A stretch of 64,000 nt of DNA from Pseudomonas asuensis (GTDB lineage: Bacteria; Pseudomonadota; Gammaproteobacteria; Pseudomonadales; Pseudomonadaceae): assembly GCF_014646755.1 (NCBI RefSeq), contig NZ_BMNW01000015.1:1-64000 (forward strand), given 5' to 3'. The translations under genes and the position numbers were made by a program. Below, piece by piece: positions 44,181 to 53,383 of this stretch (positions within the stretch are counted from its first letter, which is position 1; each line of letters opens with the position of its first letter). Below the pieces are notes generated by a model. It made no database searches, was not told the origin of the DNA, and worked only from the letters and a program-made list of their open reading frames with translations.

Positions 44181-44385
44181 ATAACGCCATGATACTGCTC
44201 AACTCATCAAAATGGAACGAAATGTAAGAGGAGAGTTTATCCCCGTACATTTCTGCTACAGGCTATGAAAATAAAGGAATTAAAGCCTTTGATTAATTTT
44301 TATCCCACATCAGATCCCACAGATAAACAGCCGGTGATGACTGGTAGTGCGAATCTCCAATATCTTCATAAGATGACCCAGGGGG

Positions 44386-44690
44386 TCAAGCTTTCATTAG
44401 ATAGCGATTCAGGTCTTTACCGTATTCTTCAGGGTCAACTTGACAGCCAAATACAGGGTCGAAATAAACGTTCGCAGCCTGATCGTCGCCAATCGAAAGA
44501 ATCGTATGCCGTGCAAACTCGACAACTTCGCAGGCCCAGCTTTGGCCTCCAGATTCCGTTCAGTCAGCTAGAGCCTAACCTGTGCCAGGCTATATGCGTT
44601 AAATGGCTTTAGGTCGACCTGATCGAATAGATAAAGATTACTCCTGATCCTCTCTAGCAAAGCAGTACCGCTAGACGATATGAATAGCAC
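44386..44690 (-). pseudogene. Decayed gene of unknown family (possible immunity or SUKH-like protein)
   Basis: The last 57 codons (44386-44559) read SWACEVVEFARHTILSIGDD, then AANVYFDPVFGCQVDPEEYG and KDLNRYLMKA. Upstream in another frame, LFDQVDLKPFNAYSLAQVRL looks like the same protein interrupted by a TAG and a frameshift. The style resembles small SMI1/KNR4-type or other immunity-like proteins, but I cannot assign a family. Confidence 0.45.
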
Positions 44691-44738
44691 TGCCATGAAA
44701 TCAATAACATCCCTGTTATCACTGTCTACCATGCTTTC

Positions 44739-46862
44739 TTAAACTTTGAATTGATTGACCAGGTGGCGTTGCTGTTCGGCCAACTGGGTGAGTTGCACAC
44801 TGGCTTTAGAGGCTTCGTCTGCACCAGTAGCTACCTCGCAGGCGACCATGCCTATTGTTGTCACATTACGATTGATATCTTCCGCTACGGCGCTCTGCTC
44901 TTCAGCAGCGCTAGCAATTTGTATATTCATCTCAGTAATGACAGAAACAGCCTCAGTAATTGCAGCCAGTGCAGCTACCGCTTCGGTCGAATGCCGGACG
45001 CTTGTCTCGGTTTTCTGCTGACTGTCCTGCATCACCTTGACTACATCCTGCGTACCAGCCTGAAGGTGCTGGATCATGCCCTGAATTTCCAAGGTAGCCT
45101 GTTGGGTTTTTTGTGCCAGGTTACGAACCTCATCAGCAACTACCGCAAAACCTCGGCCCTACTCACCCGCTCGAGCGGCTTCAATAGCAGCGTTAAGCGC
45201 CAGTAGGTTGGTCTGCTCGGCAATCCCTTTGATACTGGTCAAAATAGTCGTGATATTGTCACTGTTCTGAGCCAGCGTCTCGACGCTTTGCACGGCCCGC
45301 TTGATTTCTTCGGCCAGCGCCAAACTGGCTTGGGTAGAGTTTTGTACGATAGTCTTACCCAGGGTTGCTGACTGATCTGCATGACCTGCCGCCTGCGCCG
45401 CCTGGTTAGCACTTCGCGCAACCTCCTGCGCGGTTGCTGACATTTCCTGAATAGCCGTAGCAACCTGGTCGATTTCTCCCTGCTGCCGCTGTACGCCCTG
45501 ATGGGTCCGGGTCGCAATATCAGCCGTACTCTCTGAGGCATCACTAACTTTCTGTACAGAGCTCACCACTGTGGTAATCATGGCTTGTAGCTTTGTCAGA
45601 AACAGGTTGAAACTCCCTGCAATTGCGCCAAGCTCATCGGCTCGATTTACCGTTAGGCGCCGCGTAAGATCTCCCTCACCCTGGGCGATATCGTCCAGCA
45701 TTACCACCATCTGCTTTAGTGGCCGCGCAATACCCAGGCTGACCAGCCATAGCAGCAATAGGCCCACCGTGCCGATGATAAGCCCAACCACGGCCATACC
45801 AATGACATTACTGTCATGTTGGCTCTTCATGTCAGCTTGAAGGGCTATTGCCTCACTAAGAACAACATTCAGTGGGAGTTGGATCGACAGTATCCAGCGA
45901 GTACTTGTGTCAGCAATTGAAAATGGCAATACCAAGTCAATAATGCCTTTCTGGTTATCTACCTGATAAGTAAATTCGTTATCTGTCGATTGTGCTTGTT
46001 TAGTAAGCGTGTCGCTGTGTATGTATTTATTAGCAGCCTCGCCAAGCTTGGTAGCATCGGTCGTATAGGCGACCAGACTGCCGTTACCGGCTATCAGCGC
46101 CATTTGACCTGCGCCCTCGTACAGGGACAGGTTGGTTTTGCCAAGCATGTCCTGAATAAAGTTGACAGAAAGATCTGCGCCTCCAATTCCCTGGAATTTT
46201 CCATCAACCAGAATCGGAGCAGTAAAGGAGGCCATCATGATGGATTTGCCGCCTATCTCATAAGTGAAGGGACCAGCAACACAGGCCCTCTTTTGCTCTT
46301 TGGGGCATAGGTAATATTCTCCCTCGCGATTTCCCATTTCAGAGCGTTTTTCACTTTCCATCGCAAAAATTATATCTTGTGCTAGTGATCCGTTTTGATC
46401 TCGATACCAATAAGGTAGGAAACGGCCAGCAGCATCATTACCTTTTTGCCCAATAAACTGAGCATCATCGCCAGTAAACGCATTGGGCTCCCAGCCATAA
46501 TAGGCGCCTATAAGCTCAGGATGGCGAACCATAGTGTCATGCACGACCTTATCCTGATCGTTTCGGCTCAGAGATATGTCTGTTGCGGTATTGCTGCCGG
46601 CCTAGGCACTCAGGCTGGCCAGGTGCTTGGCAATACCAAGTGGGGCTTCTAGCTCATGCTGCAAACGATCCACGCTGGCCTGTGCCAGTGTAGTTACGCG
46701 TGCCTTGATAAGTTGCTCAACCAGGCGATGTGTACCATCTGCAGTGGTTGCCTGGCTCCTGGCACATGACACCAGTGCATACCCTACCAAAGCCAATACG
46801 ACAGCCAGAATGCAGGCTCCCGCGTAAAGCATGATAGAGAATTGAATAGATTTGAACTTCAT
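44739..46862 (-). pseudogene. Methyl-accepting chemotaxis protein interrupted by two in-frame TAG codons
   Basis: Read through, this is a 707-codon chemoreceptor: TM1 (residues about 8-31), a dCache-type periplasmic sensor (YYLCPKEQKRACVAGPFTYE), TM2, a HAMP linker (IARPLKQMVVMLDDIAQGEG) and the signalling hairpin. TAG occurs at codon 87 (46602-46604) and codon 568 (45159-45161). The second falls in the hairpin tip, where [20 protein letters not shown] is invariant, so it replaces Gln (CAG to TAG). Reading frame is otherwise preserved throughout. Without suppression no signalling receptor is made. Confidence 0.9.
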
Positions 46863-47501
46863 AGCTACCTCAATAGCTAAAGGCTATAGAGGTAGCTATC
46901 GGCATGCGATAGTAAATCTAAAACAATAAATATACGTACGGCCGGCAGCACAGGGCTTTGTGGGCGCTAACAAGCAGCCAAGGGTGATGTAATGAAAGGC
47001 CTTCTGCTACTAGCCTTTTGAAAGCGCTGCTGAAGCAGTATTCCAAGCCCTGTAGCTCAGCTGATGGGCCAGGCTCAAGCGCAATGGGATGAGGCAACGC
47101 TTGACTATAGATTGCTAATGAATTCGGCCATCCGTTTTCGAAAAACAATGTTTCCATTGAAGCCTGAGCATCCTAGAACTCGCATTACCAATGGTTCGGG
47201 GATCAGAGAAGAGATTAAAAAGAAACACGGATGCTTTTATCTCACCCAACGGACGCGAGCAGCAGAAAGAGATGGCCTGCTAGATAGTATTTAACTAATC
47301 TGGCGGCGAAAACGACTTTTAATTGATAGCGTATGCGCGTGCAAGCTATGACACTGCCTATCCTTTACAAAGACTCATTCACTATACAAGTCTGTAGTCG
47401 CTGGGACCTATCGCAATAACTACGGAATCCAGTGTCACTTCAGGCAGAACAGAAAGGCCTTCTCCCTCTGAAACAACAATTAAACAGTCGGAGAATTAAA
47501 G
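46863..47501. other. Gap without recognised genes
   Basis: No gene I can support. A 76-codon plus-strand frame (47064-47294) and a 79-codon minus frame overlap each other and lack motifs. The region separates the broken chemoreceptor from the GNAT gene and must hold the latter's promoter. Confidence 0.35.
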
Positions 47502-47960
47502 ATGATTACTCTGGATTGGATGAGCAACCATATGCAACACAGCAATACATATGCGGCCTGGTTGCATCGCCAGTTCGCTTATGAATTCTCTGATCAGACC
47601 CTGGAGGAGTGGCAAGCCGAATTTGCCGAGGGCCAGAAGAACGGCGCATGGAGATGCCTTATTGCGATGCATCAGCAAGATCTGGTCGGAGGTGTGTCGT
47701 TAGCAACAAAAGACTTAGCCATGCGGCCTGATCTTGGTTCCTGGCTAGCCTGTTTATTTGTGCATCCTGACTGGAGGGGACAGGCAGTCGCTCAGCGCTT
47801 GATCGCTGAAACTTGCAACTACGCTCGAACAGCTGGGGTACAGCAATTATTCCTGCACACTCATGATAAGGCGCTTTATTACAGAAAACTTGGATGGCAA
47901 ATTGAAGGATCGTTTCAAGCATGGTCCAGGCAGCACTATCTCATGAGCTTAACCTTGTAG
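47502..47960 (+). CDS. GNAT-family N-acetyltransferase
   Basis: A 152-residue acetyl-CoA-dependent acetyltransferase. The acetyl-CoA loop appears as LFVHPDWRGQAVAQRLIAE, a slightly relaxed R/QxxGxG/A, and the C-terminal DKALYYRKLGWQIEG strand matches the GNAT core. The ATG at 47502 follows GGAGAATTAAAG. The acceptor is not predictable; the gene is monocistronic. Confidence 0.88.
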   Translation: MITLDWMSNHMQHSNTYAAWLHRQFAYEFSDQTLEEWQAEFAEGQKNGAWRCLIAMHQQDLVGGVSLATKDLAMRPDLGSWLACLFVHPDWRGQAVAQRLIAETCNYARTAGVQQLFLHTHDKALYYRKLGWQIEGSFQAWSRQHYLMSLTL

Positions 47961-48403
47961 ACGCCTGGTTTCTGTCCATTCCAGGCCATGTATTGCCAAC
48001 AAAGCCATAAAATGGTGATCATGTAGCCTCTTACGGCTGAAAAAATGTGCCTTGAGGGTCAAATGTTGAGAGCTTCGAACACGTGACCTGGGCGCTCACC
48101 CGGTATAGCGTCTGGCTGTAAGCTAATTCTTTCTAGAGCCCGCGCGGAGACCCAATGGATGGCAGGATCGACGTAGATTTCGGGCATCTTAGGCTAATGC
48201 AGGGCTTTGCTACCCAGCTCTGCCACACACCCCCTGCTCTATGCGCTAACAAAGATAGTTGAGGCAATTACCACTATATACAGTGCCCGTTCTTATTTGG
48301 GCCAGAAGATTCTCACGTGGCTGCTCCCCCTACCTTTCTGTAAAAGATATGAAACAACTTGGAGCTATGTTGGATCTGTAAGCAGATTTTAACGGATGAC
48401 AAC
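47961..48403. other. Gap with a coding-like 42-codon fragment
   Basis: A minus-strand frame at 48059-48187 starts MPEIYVDPAIHWVSARALER and ends at a TGA. Its composition looks coding and it may be a small gene or the end of a lost one; no family recognised. Nothing else stands out. Confidence 0.3.
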
Positions 48404-49684
48404 ATGGATGTACGGGATTTATTGGCAAGCGCCCGGGGTATACGACGTTCCTGGTTTAGGCAGACCCATCTTATCCTCCTTACCTGGATCCTGTGTCCTG
48501 CATCGCTATTGTCTATGCCGCAAGCCGCATCCGCTGCCTCGCTCGAGGAGATTGAAAAATTACTGCGCTACAGGCAAGGAGCGTATGTTGCCAACTGCGT
48601 AAGCACGTCTGACTGTACGGAAGAAGCCAAATCTCTGGCCAACGCTATCAATGATCGAAACTGGTGGGTCCCTGGGGTAACCAGTTGCAAAGGGAGCAAT
48701 ACTTTCGCTGAAGTGCAAGCCTGCCGACTCATCAGGTTAGGCGACAATCTTGCGCTCGGGCATTTTTCTGAAGTAACCCACGAAAGCGATCAATTGCCGG
48801 CCTCACTCCAGACAGTCATTGATCAATATCTTCCGCCGAACATCGCGGCACTGGCAAAAGCTGTAGGTAACAGCTCAGAAGAAAAAGTTGCTGGCCACAT
48901 CGCTTTGAGTGATATTGAAGATGGTGTGTTATTGGCTGATACCTGGCCGAAGATACCGGTCATCATCAATGGACAGAACAGCAAAGTTTTACTTGATACG
49001 GGCTCAAGCGTAACAATTATCAGTACTAGGGACGCTCAACGCCTTGGGGTTAAGCTCCTTGGGGGAATGGGTCATGCGCGCAGTTACTATGGTAAAGGAA
49101 ACGAGCCGGTCCAATGGGGCATTCTTAATGAGCTTGAGATCACTGGTTCTCGATTTAATGATGTGCTGGTACGAGTTGGCGGCCAAATGAGCATGCTGGG
49201 TTTGGACATGATGCTCAGGGTTAATAGCCTTCTGATTGACCATGATAGGGTCGAGTTTAATCTTTCAAGCGCGGCTCTTACTGACCGCTTCGATCACTGT
49301 GTAGCCCCTGTAAAATGGTCTTCAGATTTTCTGCGCTCAAACCAGAGCATCTACGTTGAGGCAATAATTGCCGGCAAACCTCGACCAGTGGGAATCGACA
49401 CGGGGTCGATGTTCGAACTGTTCACCCCCATTCCACTCTTTGGCTCGGATCACCCCAGCGCTACTAAACCCATGTGGGATGTCTCAGGACTGCGAGCGGT
49501 TAATCAGCGCACCTACCAGACCGATGTCACCCTGCACCAGCGCAAATACCCGATGGAACTCTCGGTTCTGAAAGACGCAACGCCTTTGGCGCCCTTCGTG
49601 CTGGGATGGCCCGCCTTCGATAAGTTGTCGCTTCTTCTCGATAATCAGGCAAAAAAAGGATGTTTGCTCGATGCTCCAAACTAA
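48404..49684 (+). CDS. Exported aspartic-protease-like protein with two DTG motifs
   Basis: A 426-residue protein with an N-terminal signal/anchor (about residues 20-45, ending near AASA). Two retropepsin-like halves each carry an Asp-Thr-Gly: VIINGQNSKVLLDTGSSVTI and GKPRPVGIDTGSMFEL, so one chain could form a complete aspartic active site as in pepsin. A Cys-containing N-terminal region (VANCVSTSDCTEEAK) precedes them. The start at 48404 is chosen because the hydrophobic segment follows. It overlaps the Sel1-repeat gene by 14 bases, implying joint function, probably in the envelope. Confidence 0.8.
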   Translation: MDVRDLLASARGIRRSWFRQTHLILLTWILCPASLLSMPQAASAASLEEIEKLLRYRQGAYVANCVSTSDCTEEAKSLANAINDRNWWVPGVTSCKGSNTFAEVQACRLIRLGDNLALGHFSEVTHESDQLPASLQTVIDQYLPPNIAALAKAVGNSSEEKVAGHIALSDIEDGVLLADTWPKIPVIINGQNSKVLLDTGSSVTIISTRDAQRLGVKLLGGMGHARSYYGKGNEPVQWGILNELEITGSRFNDVLVRVGGQMSMLGLDMMLRVNSLLIDHDRVEFNLSSAALTDRFDHCVAPVKWSSDFLRSNQSIYVEAIIAGKPRPVGIDTGSMFELFTPIPLFGSDHPSATKPMWDVSGLRAVNQRTYQTDVTLHQRKYPMELSVLKDATPLAPFVLGWPAFDKLSLLLDNQAKKGCLLDAPN

Positions 49685-50630
49685 TCTGATTCTATTGGGA
49701 GTTGTCTTGTTTTGTAGTGCCTGCTTTGCAGGCGAGCCGTCATACCATACAGCCAGGTCGGAATACCTAGCCGGTCATTACGATCAGGCGTACAAGATCG
49801 TCAGCCAGTTGGCGCTGGTCAAGAGTGAGGTACAGGCCCGGCGTATGCAGGCTGGTTTGCTATTCGCAGGCAAAGGCACTGAGCGTGACATACCGCGAGC
49901 CCTTGAGCTTTGGGAAGCGCTAGCAAACGAGGGCGATACAAAGTCCCAATCGACTCTTGGCGGCCTCTTTCTGGACGGCGCACAGGTGGGCGGTACGGAT
50001 TATCCCAAGGCGCTGCGCTACATCAACCTGGCTGCTGACGCCGGTGACGCCATTGCCTTATACAACAAAGGTTTCATCTACCAGAGTGGCCTTGGCGTTG
50101 AGCGCTCTGTGAAGCAGGCCAAAACCTATTATATGCAGGCGGCTGAAAAAGGGTACGGCAGTGCATATCTTCAACTAGCAGGGCTGGCTGATGACTTGAA
50201 TGGCTCAATCAACAAGGTTTCGGCTTGTCACTATTATGAGAAGGCTGCTCAGGGAGGCGTACCACAAGGTGAGTTTTTGTACGGTAAGTGCCTTGTGACA
50301 GGCGACGGCGGCATCAAGGATATGACTGGTGCTGAGAAGTGGTACTTAGCAGCTGCAAAAATGGGCCTTCCAATCGCTCAGGCTAATCTAGGGTATCTCT
50401 ATGAGAAGGGTGAAGGAGTACCGCTAGATCACGTAGCAGCTTACAAATGGTATTGGCTTGCCAGTGCTGACGTGCCGTCCGCAAGAAAGCGTATGGAAGC
50501 CCTCCAGCAGCGAGATCCCCAGGCCGTTAACGGAGTCACCGATCTCATAAAGGAAGGATGGCGCAATGAGATCCGAACCCATATTCGTAAAACCCTTAAC
50601 GCACGAGGCCAGGTCTTCTCAAATATGTAA
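49671..50630 (+). CDS. Exported Sel1-repeat protein
   Basis: A 319-residue protein with a signal peptide (LILLGVVLFCSACFA) and about five Sel1/TPR-like repeats, for example DAIALYNKGFIYQSGLGVER and IAQANLGYLYEKGEGVPLD. Such solenoids bind partner proteins. The cysteine in SACFA sits near the cleavage site but not in a strict lipobox, so lipidation is uncertain. Its start lies inside the protease gene, so translation is coupled; it may be a scaffold or substrate adaptor for it. Confidence 0.88.
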   Translation: MLQTNLILLGVVLFCSACFAGEPSYHTARSEYLAGHYDQAYKIVSQLALVKSEVQARRMQAGLLFAGKGTERDIPRALELWEALANEGDTKSQSTLGGLFLDGAQVGGTDYPKALRYINLAADAGDAIALYNKGFIYQSGLGVERSVKQAKTYYMQAAEKGYGSAYLQLAGLADDLNGSINKVSACHYYEKAAQGGVPQGEFLYGKCLVTGDGGIKDMTGAEKWYLAAAKMGLPIAQANLGYLYEKGEGVPLDHVAAYKWYWLASADVPSARKRMEALQQRDPQAVNGVTDLIKEGWRNEIRTHIRKTLNARGQVFSNM

Positions 50631-51456
50631 GTTTTGGATGGGTCGATCTCCTGTCATTTAGAGTTCGCTGGCTTTCTATACCCGCGCTGCCTGCGCCTTG
50701 ATTTCCCAACTAAGGAATAGTTGATTCTTGGCCGAGACCTTGTCGTAGCGTGGGCAGTCTTGTAGCAAGTAATAAACAGAGCTGTTTTGTTACTAATAAG
50801 AGCAACTGTTTACGCACTCTATGTGTAGTAGATGCCTCTGTTGGCTCTACATATCGTGCCGTGATGGGAGCAGCAATGCCATTATCTCCAGGCTTGGACC
50901 CAGGCAATCACCTATCCTCGCCTGTTACAAGCAGGTAATGGTAGTCCATGACTGCTGCGATATGATCATCACGCTTCTTTCACAGGATACTGACTGGAGT
51001 TGCTGTTATCAGACTGGCCTGGATAGCTCATAGCGTTTATGTATGTAGAACATCACACGAGTGGTCGGCGCTTGACCGCATTGTGTGACTCGGCCGTGCA
51101 GTCGGCGAAATTTACCCCGCTGCTGGATTACCCATACTGCAGGCCACAATGTCTTAGCTACGCGTGAGTCCCCGATACATGTGAATGTCACATGAAATAC
51201 TTAGCATCCTATCGTCTTGGCGAACTCCCAGAGCGTAATCCTGATGTATTACAAAAGAAGCTGGCACACATCATTCACCTATTGCGATCTGGCAGCTAAC
51301 CAACCGGGAAGAGAGTATCCAGGCATACGCCCTACCTGAAGATGCTGGAAACAGACAATCGACCGAATGCGGCTTTGCTCAGGAGAGAAGTACGGGTCGC
51401 TAGACAATCGGTAACGCTGGTTCCTGAACCTATTTAGAGTCGAGCCTTCAACGAGC
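50631..51456. other. Long gap with a small ORF and an imperfect hairpin
   Basis: No clear gene over about 830 bases. A 35-codon frame at 51192-51299 (MKYLASYRLGELPERNPDVL) looks coding but has no strong ribosome binding site. An imperfect hairpin at about 50768-50794 (AAACAG / CTGTTT with flanking AGTAA / TTACT) follows the Sel1 gene. A 69-codon minus frame (51279-51488) overlaps the next gene's start and is not believed. Confidence 0.35.
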
Positions 51457-52644
51457 ATGCCTAACAGACCGTCACGTTCAACAGTCACACCGCTTGGATT
51501 AGCGTTACGGTACTGCGGTACCGAAGTCAGGCAGCGCGTAGCTCGATATAAACAGTTGATTCTGATCGGTTTACTGCTTCTGCTCCCAGGCGTAGGTGAG
51601 TTTAATCAACTGATTTTGTATCCACTTTCCACGGTCTTTGGCCAGCTCGAAGGACTGATAGGAGCATGGGCTGCGGCTGCTTTTGTGGGTGTCGCAATGC
51701 TGTGGGCGGGTCTACACCGAGATGCCATCGCGTATCCTCCAGCAGCAGGGTTGCTCGCCAGTCTGCCGATCTCAAGGCAGGCGCTGCTCGCTCGGGACCT
51801 TCTTGTACTCGCGCTTGTGTCGTTACCCCTGCTGATACTGTTAGGGGTGGCACTTGTGGTATCCCAGCCTCTGGGCATTGTGCATAAAGTGCTTGTCTTG
51901 CTAACTCTGCTTTTGGCAACAGCCACAGCTCAGCTGGCAGTGATTCGCAAGGCTGTCATATGGGGAGCTGTAGCCATCGTTTCAGCGGTAATTGCAGGAA
52001 GGATACACCGGGCAGATATCCTTCCAATTATGGTGTTAGCAAATCTACTTGCGCTCTGGAAAATGCCAGGGCATGTTCTCGGGAAGACTGGTGATTATCG
52101 ACAAGCACGTTTTATTACAGGATTCAGGCGTGATGCTATCAGCTGGACAGAATTGCACTGGCGATCAATTTACCAGTCAGCACATGGCGGTTATCGACTG
52201 TGCCTTGTCCTGACTCTCTCCTTAACAGCCCTCGCCGTTACGCTTTGCAGAATAACTGATAAGCCCATGCATGAACTTGGAGTTCTTCTCGCGCATGGTG
52301 CATTGATGAGTGGGTTATACGGGTTAAGCTTCCCGACCGCTCTAAGCAATCAAGCCACCTATCGGGCTTTTCTAACCTCATTACCCACCCGCCGATTTCG
52401 CCGGATGGTCGATATGGTCGTTGCAGTTGAATTTCCAGCGATGTTGCTTGGCCTGGGAGCATCCTGTTTTGCTTCCCAATGGCAGATCGCCGCTCTTGCA
52501 CTGTTCGTAACTGCATTACTGTGCTGCATCCAATACCTGACTTATCAAAGACTACCAAGGCACGCGGTTGTTATAGGTCTGGCAACTGCAATCATAATCA
52601 TCGTGCTTGTACTGAATATTGCTTTGTTTACAGGGGTGTTCTGA
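51457..52644 (+). CDS. Integral membrane protein, ABC-2-like permease (DUF6136-like)
   Basis: A 395-residue protein with about ten hydrophobic segments and a few charged loops (GDYRQARFITGFRRDAIS). It directly precedes an ABC ATPase with overlapping stop/start (TGATG), so it is the likely membrane half of an exporter. The likeness to DUF6136 proteins is from memory of the gene arrangement, not motif-proven. Substrate unknown. Confidence 0.7.
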   Translation: MPNRPSRSTVTPLGLALRYCGTEVRQRVARYKQLILIGLLLLLPGVGEFNQLILYPLSTVFGQLEGLIGAWAAAAFVGVAMLWAGLHRDAIAYPPAAGLLASLPISRQALLARDLLVLALVSLPLLILLGVALVVSQPLGIVHKVLVLLTLLLATATAQLAVIRKAVIWGAVAIVSAVIAGRIHRADILPIMVLANLLALWKMPGHVLGKTGDYRQARFITGFRRDAISWTELHWRSIYQSAHGGYRLCLVLTLSLTALAVTLCRITDKPMHELGVLLAHGALMSGLYGLSFPTALSNQATYRAFLTSLPTRRFRRMVDMVVAVEFPAMLLGLGASCFASQWQIAALALFVTALLCCIQYLTYQRLPRHAVVIGLATAIIIIVLVLNIALFTGVF

Positions 52645-53297
52645 TGATTGTACTGGCGATTGAAAAACTCACGTTAGGCTACCAAAAAGATCCACTATTC
52701 AATCAGTTCTCCCATGCATTTACACTTGGCTGCCATATCATCCAGGGCGGTAACGGTGTTGGCAAATCAACATTGCTATCAGCCGTATCTGGCAGTCTCC
52801 CCTATAAGGGGCGGATTCTGGTAAATGGGCACGAGCTTTCCGAGAATGGTGTTGCAGCACGTCGATCGCTAGGCTTTGTGCCTGACAGTACTGAATTTTA
52901 CCCCTTTGTCACTGGGAGACAATTTGCTGAGTTTGTTTTTCGTGCCCATAAATGTGGGTTGGCTGCCAATCAACCGCGTTACGAGGAGTTGATTGACCGT
53001 TTCAACATCCGCAAGTATTTAAATTATAGTTTTAGCCAGATGTCGCTTGGGACAAGGAAAAAGTTCTTCATATTTACAGCAATGCTGCTGCAGCCCCTTT
53101 TATTGGTCATGGATGAGCCTTTTAATGGGCTGGACGACGCGGCATCCAAAGAGCTTATCGAGCTATTTGATGAGTATAGTAGGAGGAGCACCATCCTCTT
53201 GACATGCCATCAGCCAGCCATAGTTGAATGCATCAAGGGCATAAGGTGGACGCTTGAAGAAGCGCCTCACGCGGCATTAACCGCTTCTCAATCCTGA
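52644..53297 (+). CDS. ABC transporter ATP-binding protein
   Basis: A 217-residue single-domain ATPase. Walker A is GGNGVGKST (about residues 32-40), Walker B LLLVMDEPFNGLD and H-loop LLTCHQ. The signature is unusual, FSQMSLGTRKKF, a variant of LSxGQ found in DrrA/NatA-like exporters. The ATG at 52644 overlaps the permease stop. It powers the upstream membrane protein; the pair lies just before polB without obvious link. Confidence 0.92.
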   Translation: MIVLAIEKLTLGYQKDPLFNQFSHAFTLGCHIIQGGNGVGKSTLLSAVSGSLPYKGRILVNGHELSENGVAARRSLGFVPDSTEFYPFVTGRQFAEFVFRAHKCGLAANQPRYEELIDRFNIRKYLNYSFSQMSLGTRKKFFIFTAMLLQPLLLVMDEPFNGLDDAASKELIELFDEYSRRSTILLTCHQPAIVECIKGIRWTLEEAPHAALTASQS

Positions 53298-53383
53298 ATA
53301 ACGTAGCCAAACAGCCATAGGGCAATTCTTCAAGCCTGCCAGCAGCCGGTAGAATTACCAGAGTTATCAATCGGGATATAACG

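Noticed and set aside
44265-44612. A 115-codon plus-strand frame after the integrase
   Set aside because: The opposite strand contains coding-like sequence of the decayed gene at 44386-44690; this frame has low-complexity chance composition.
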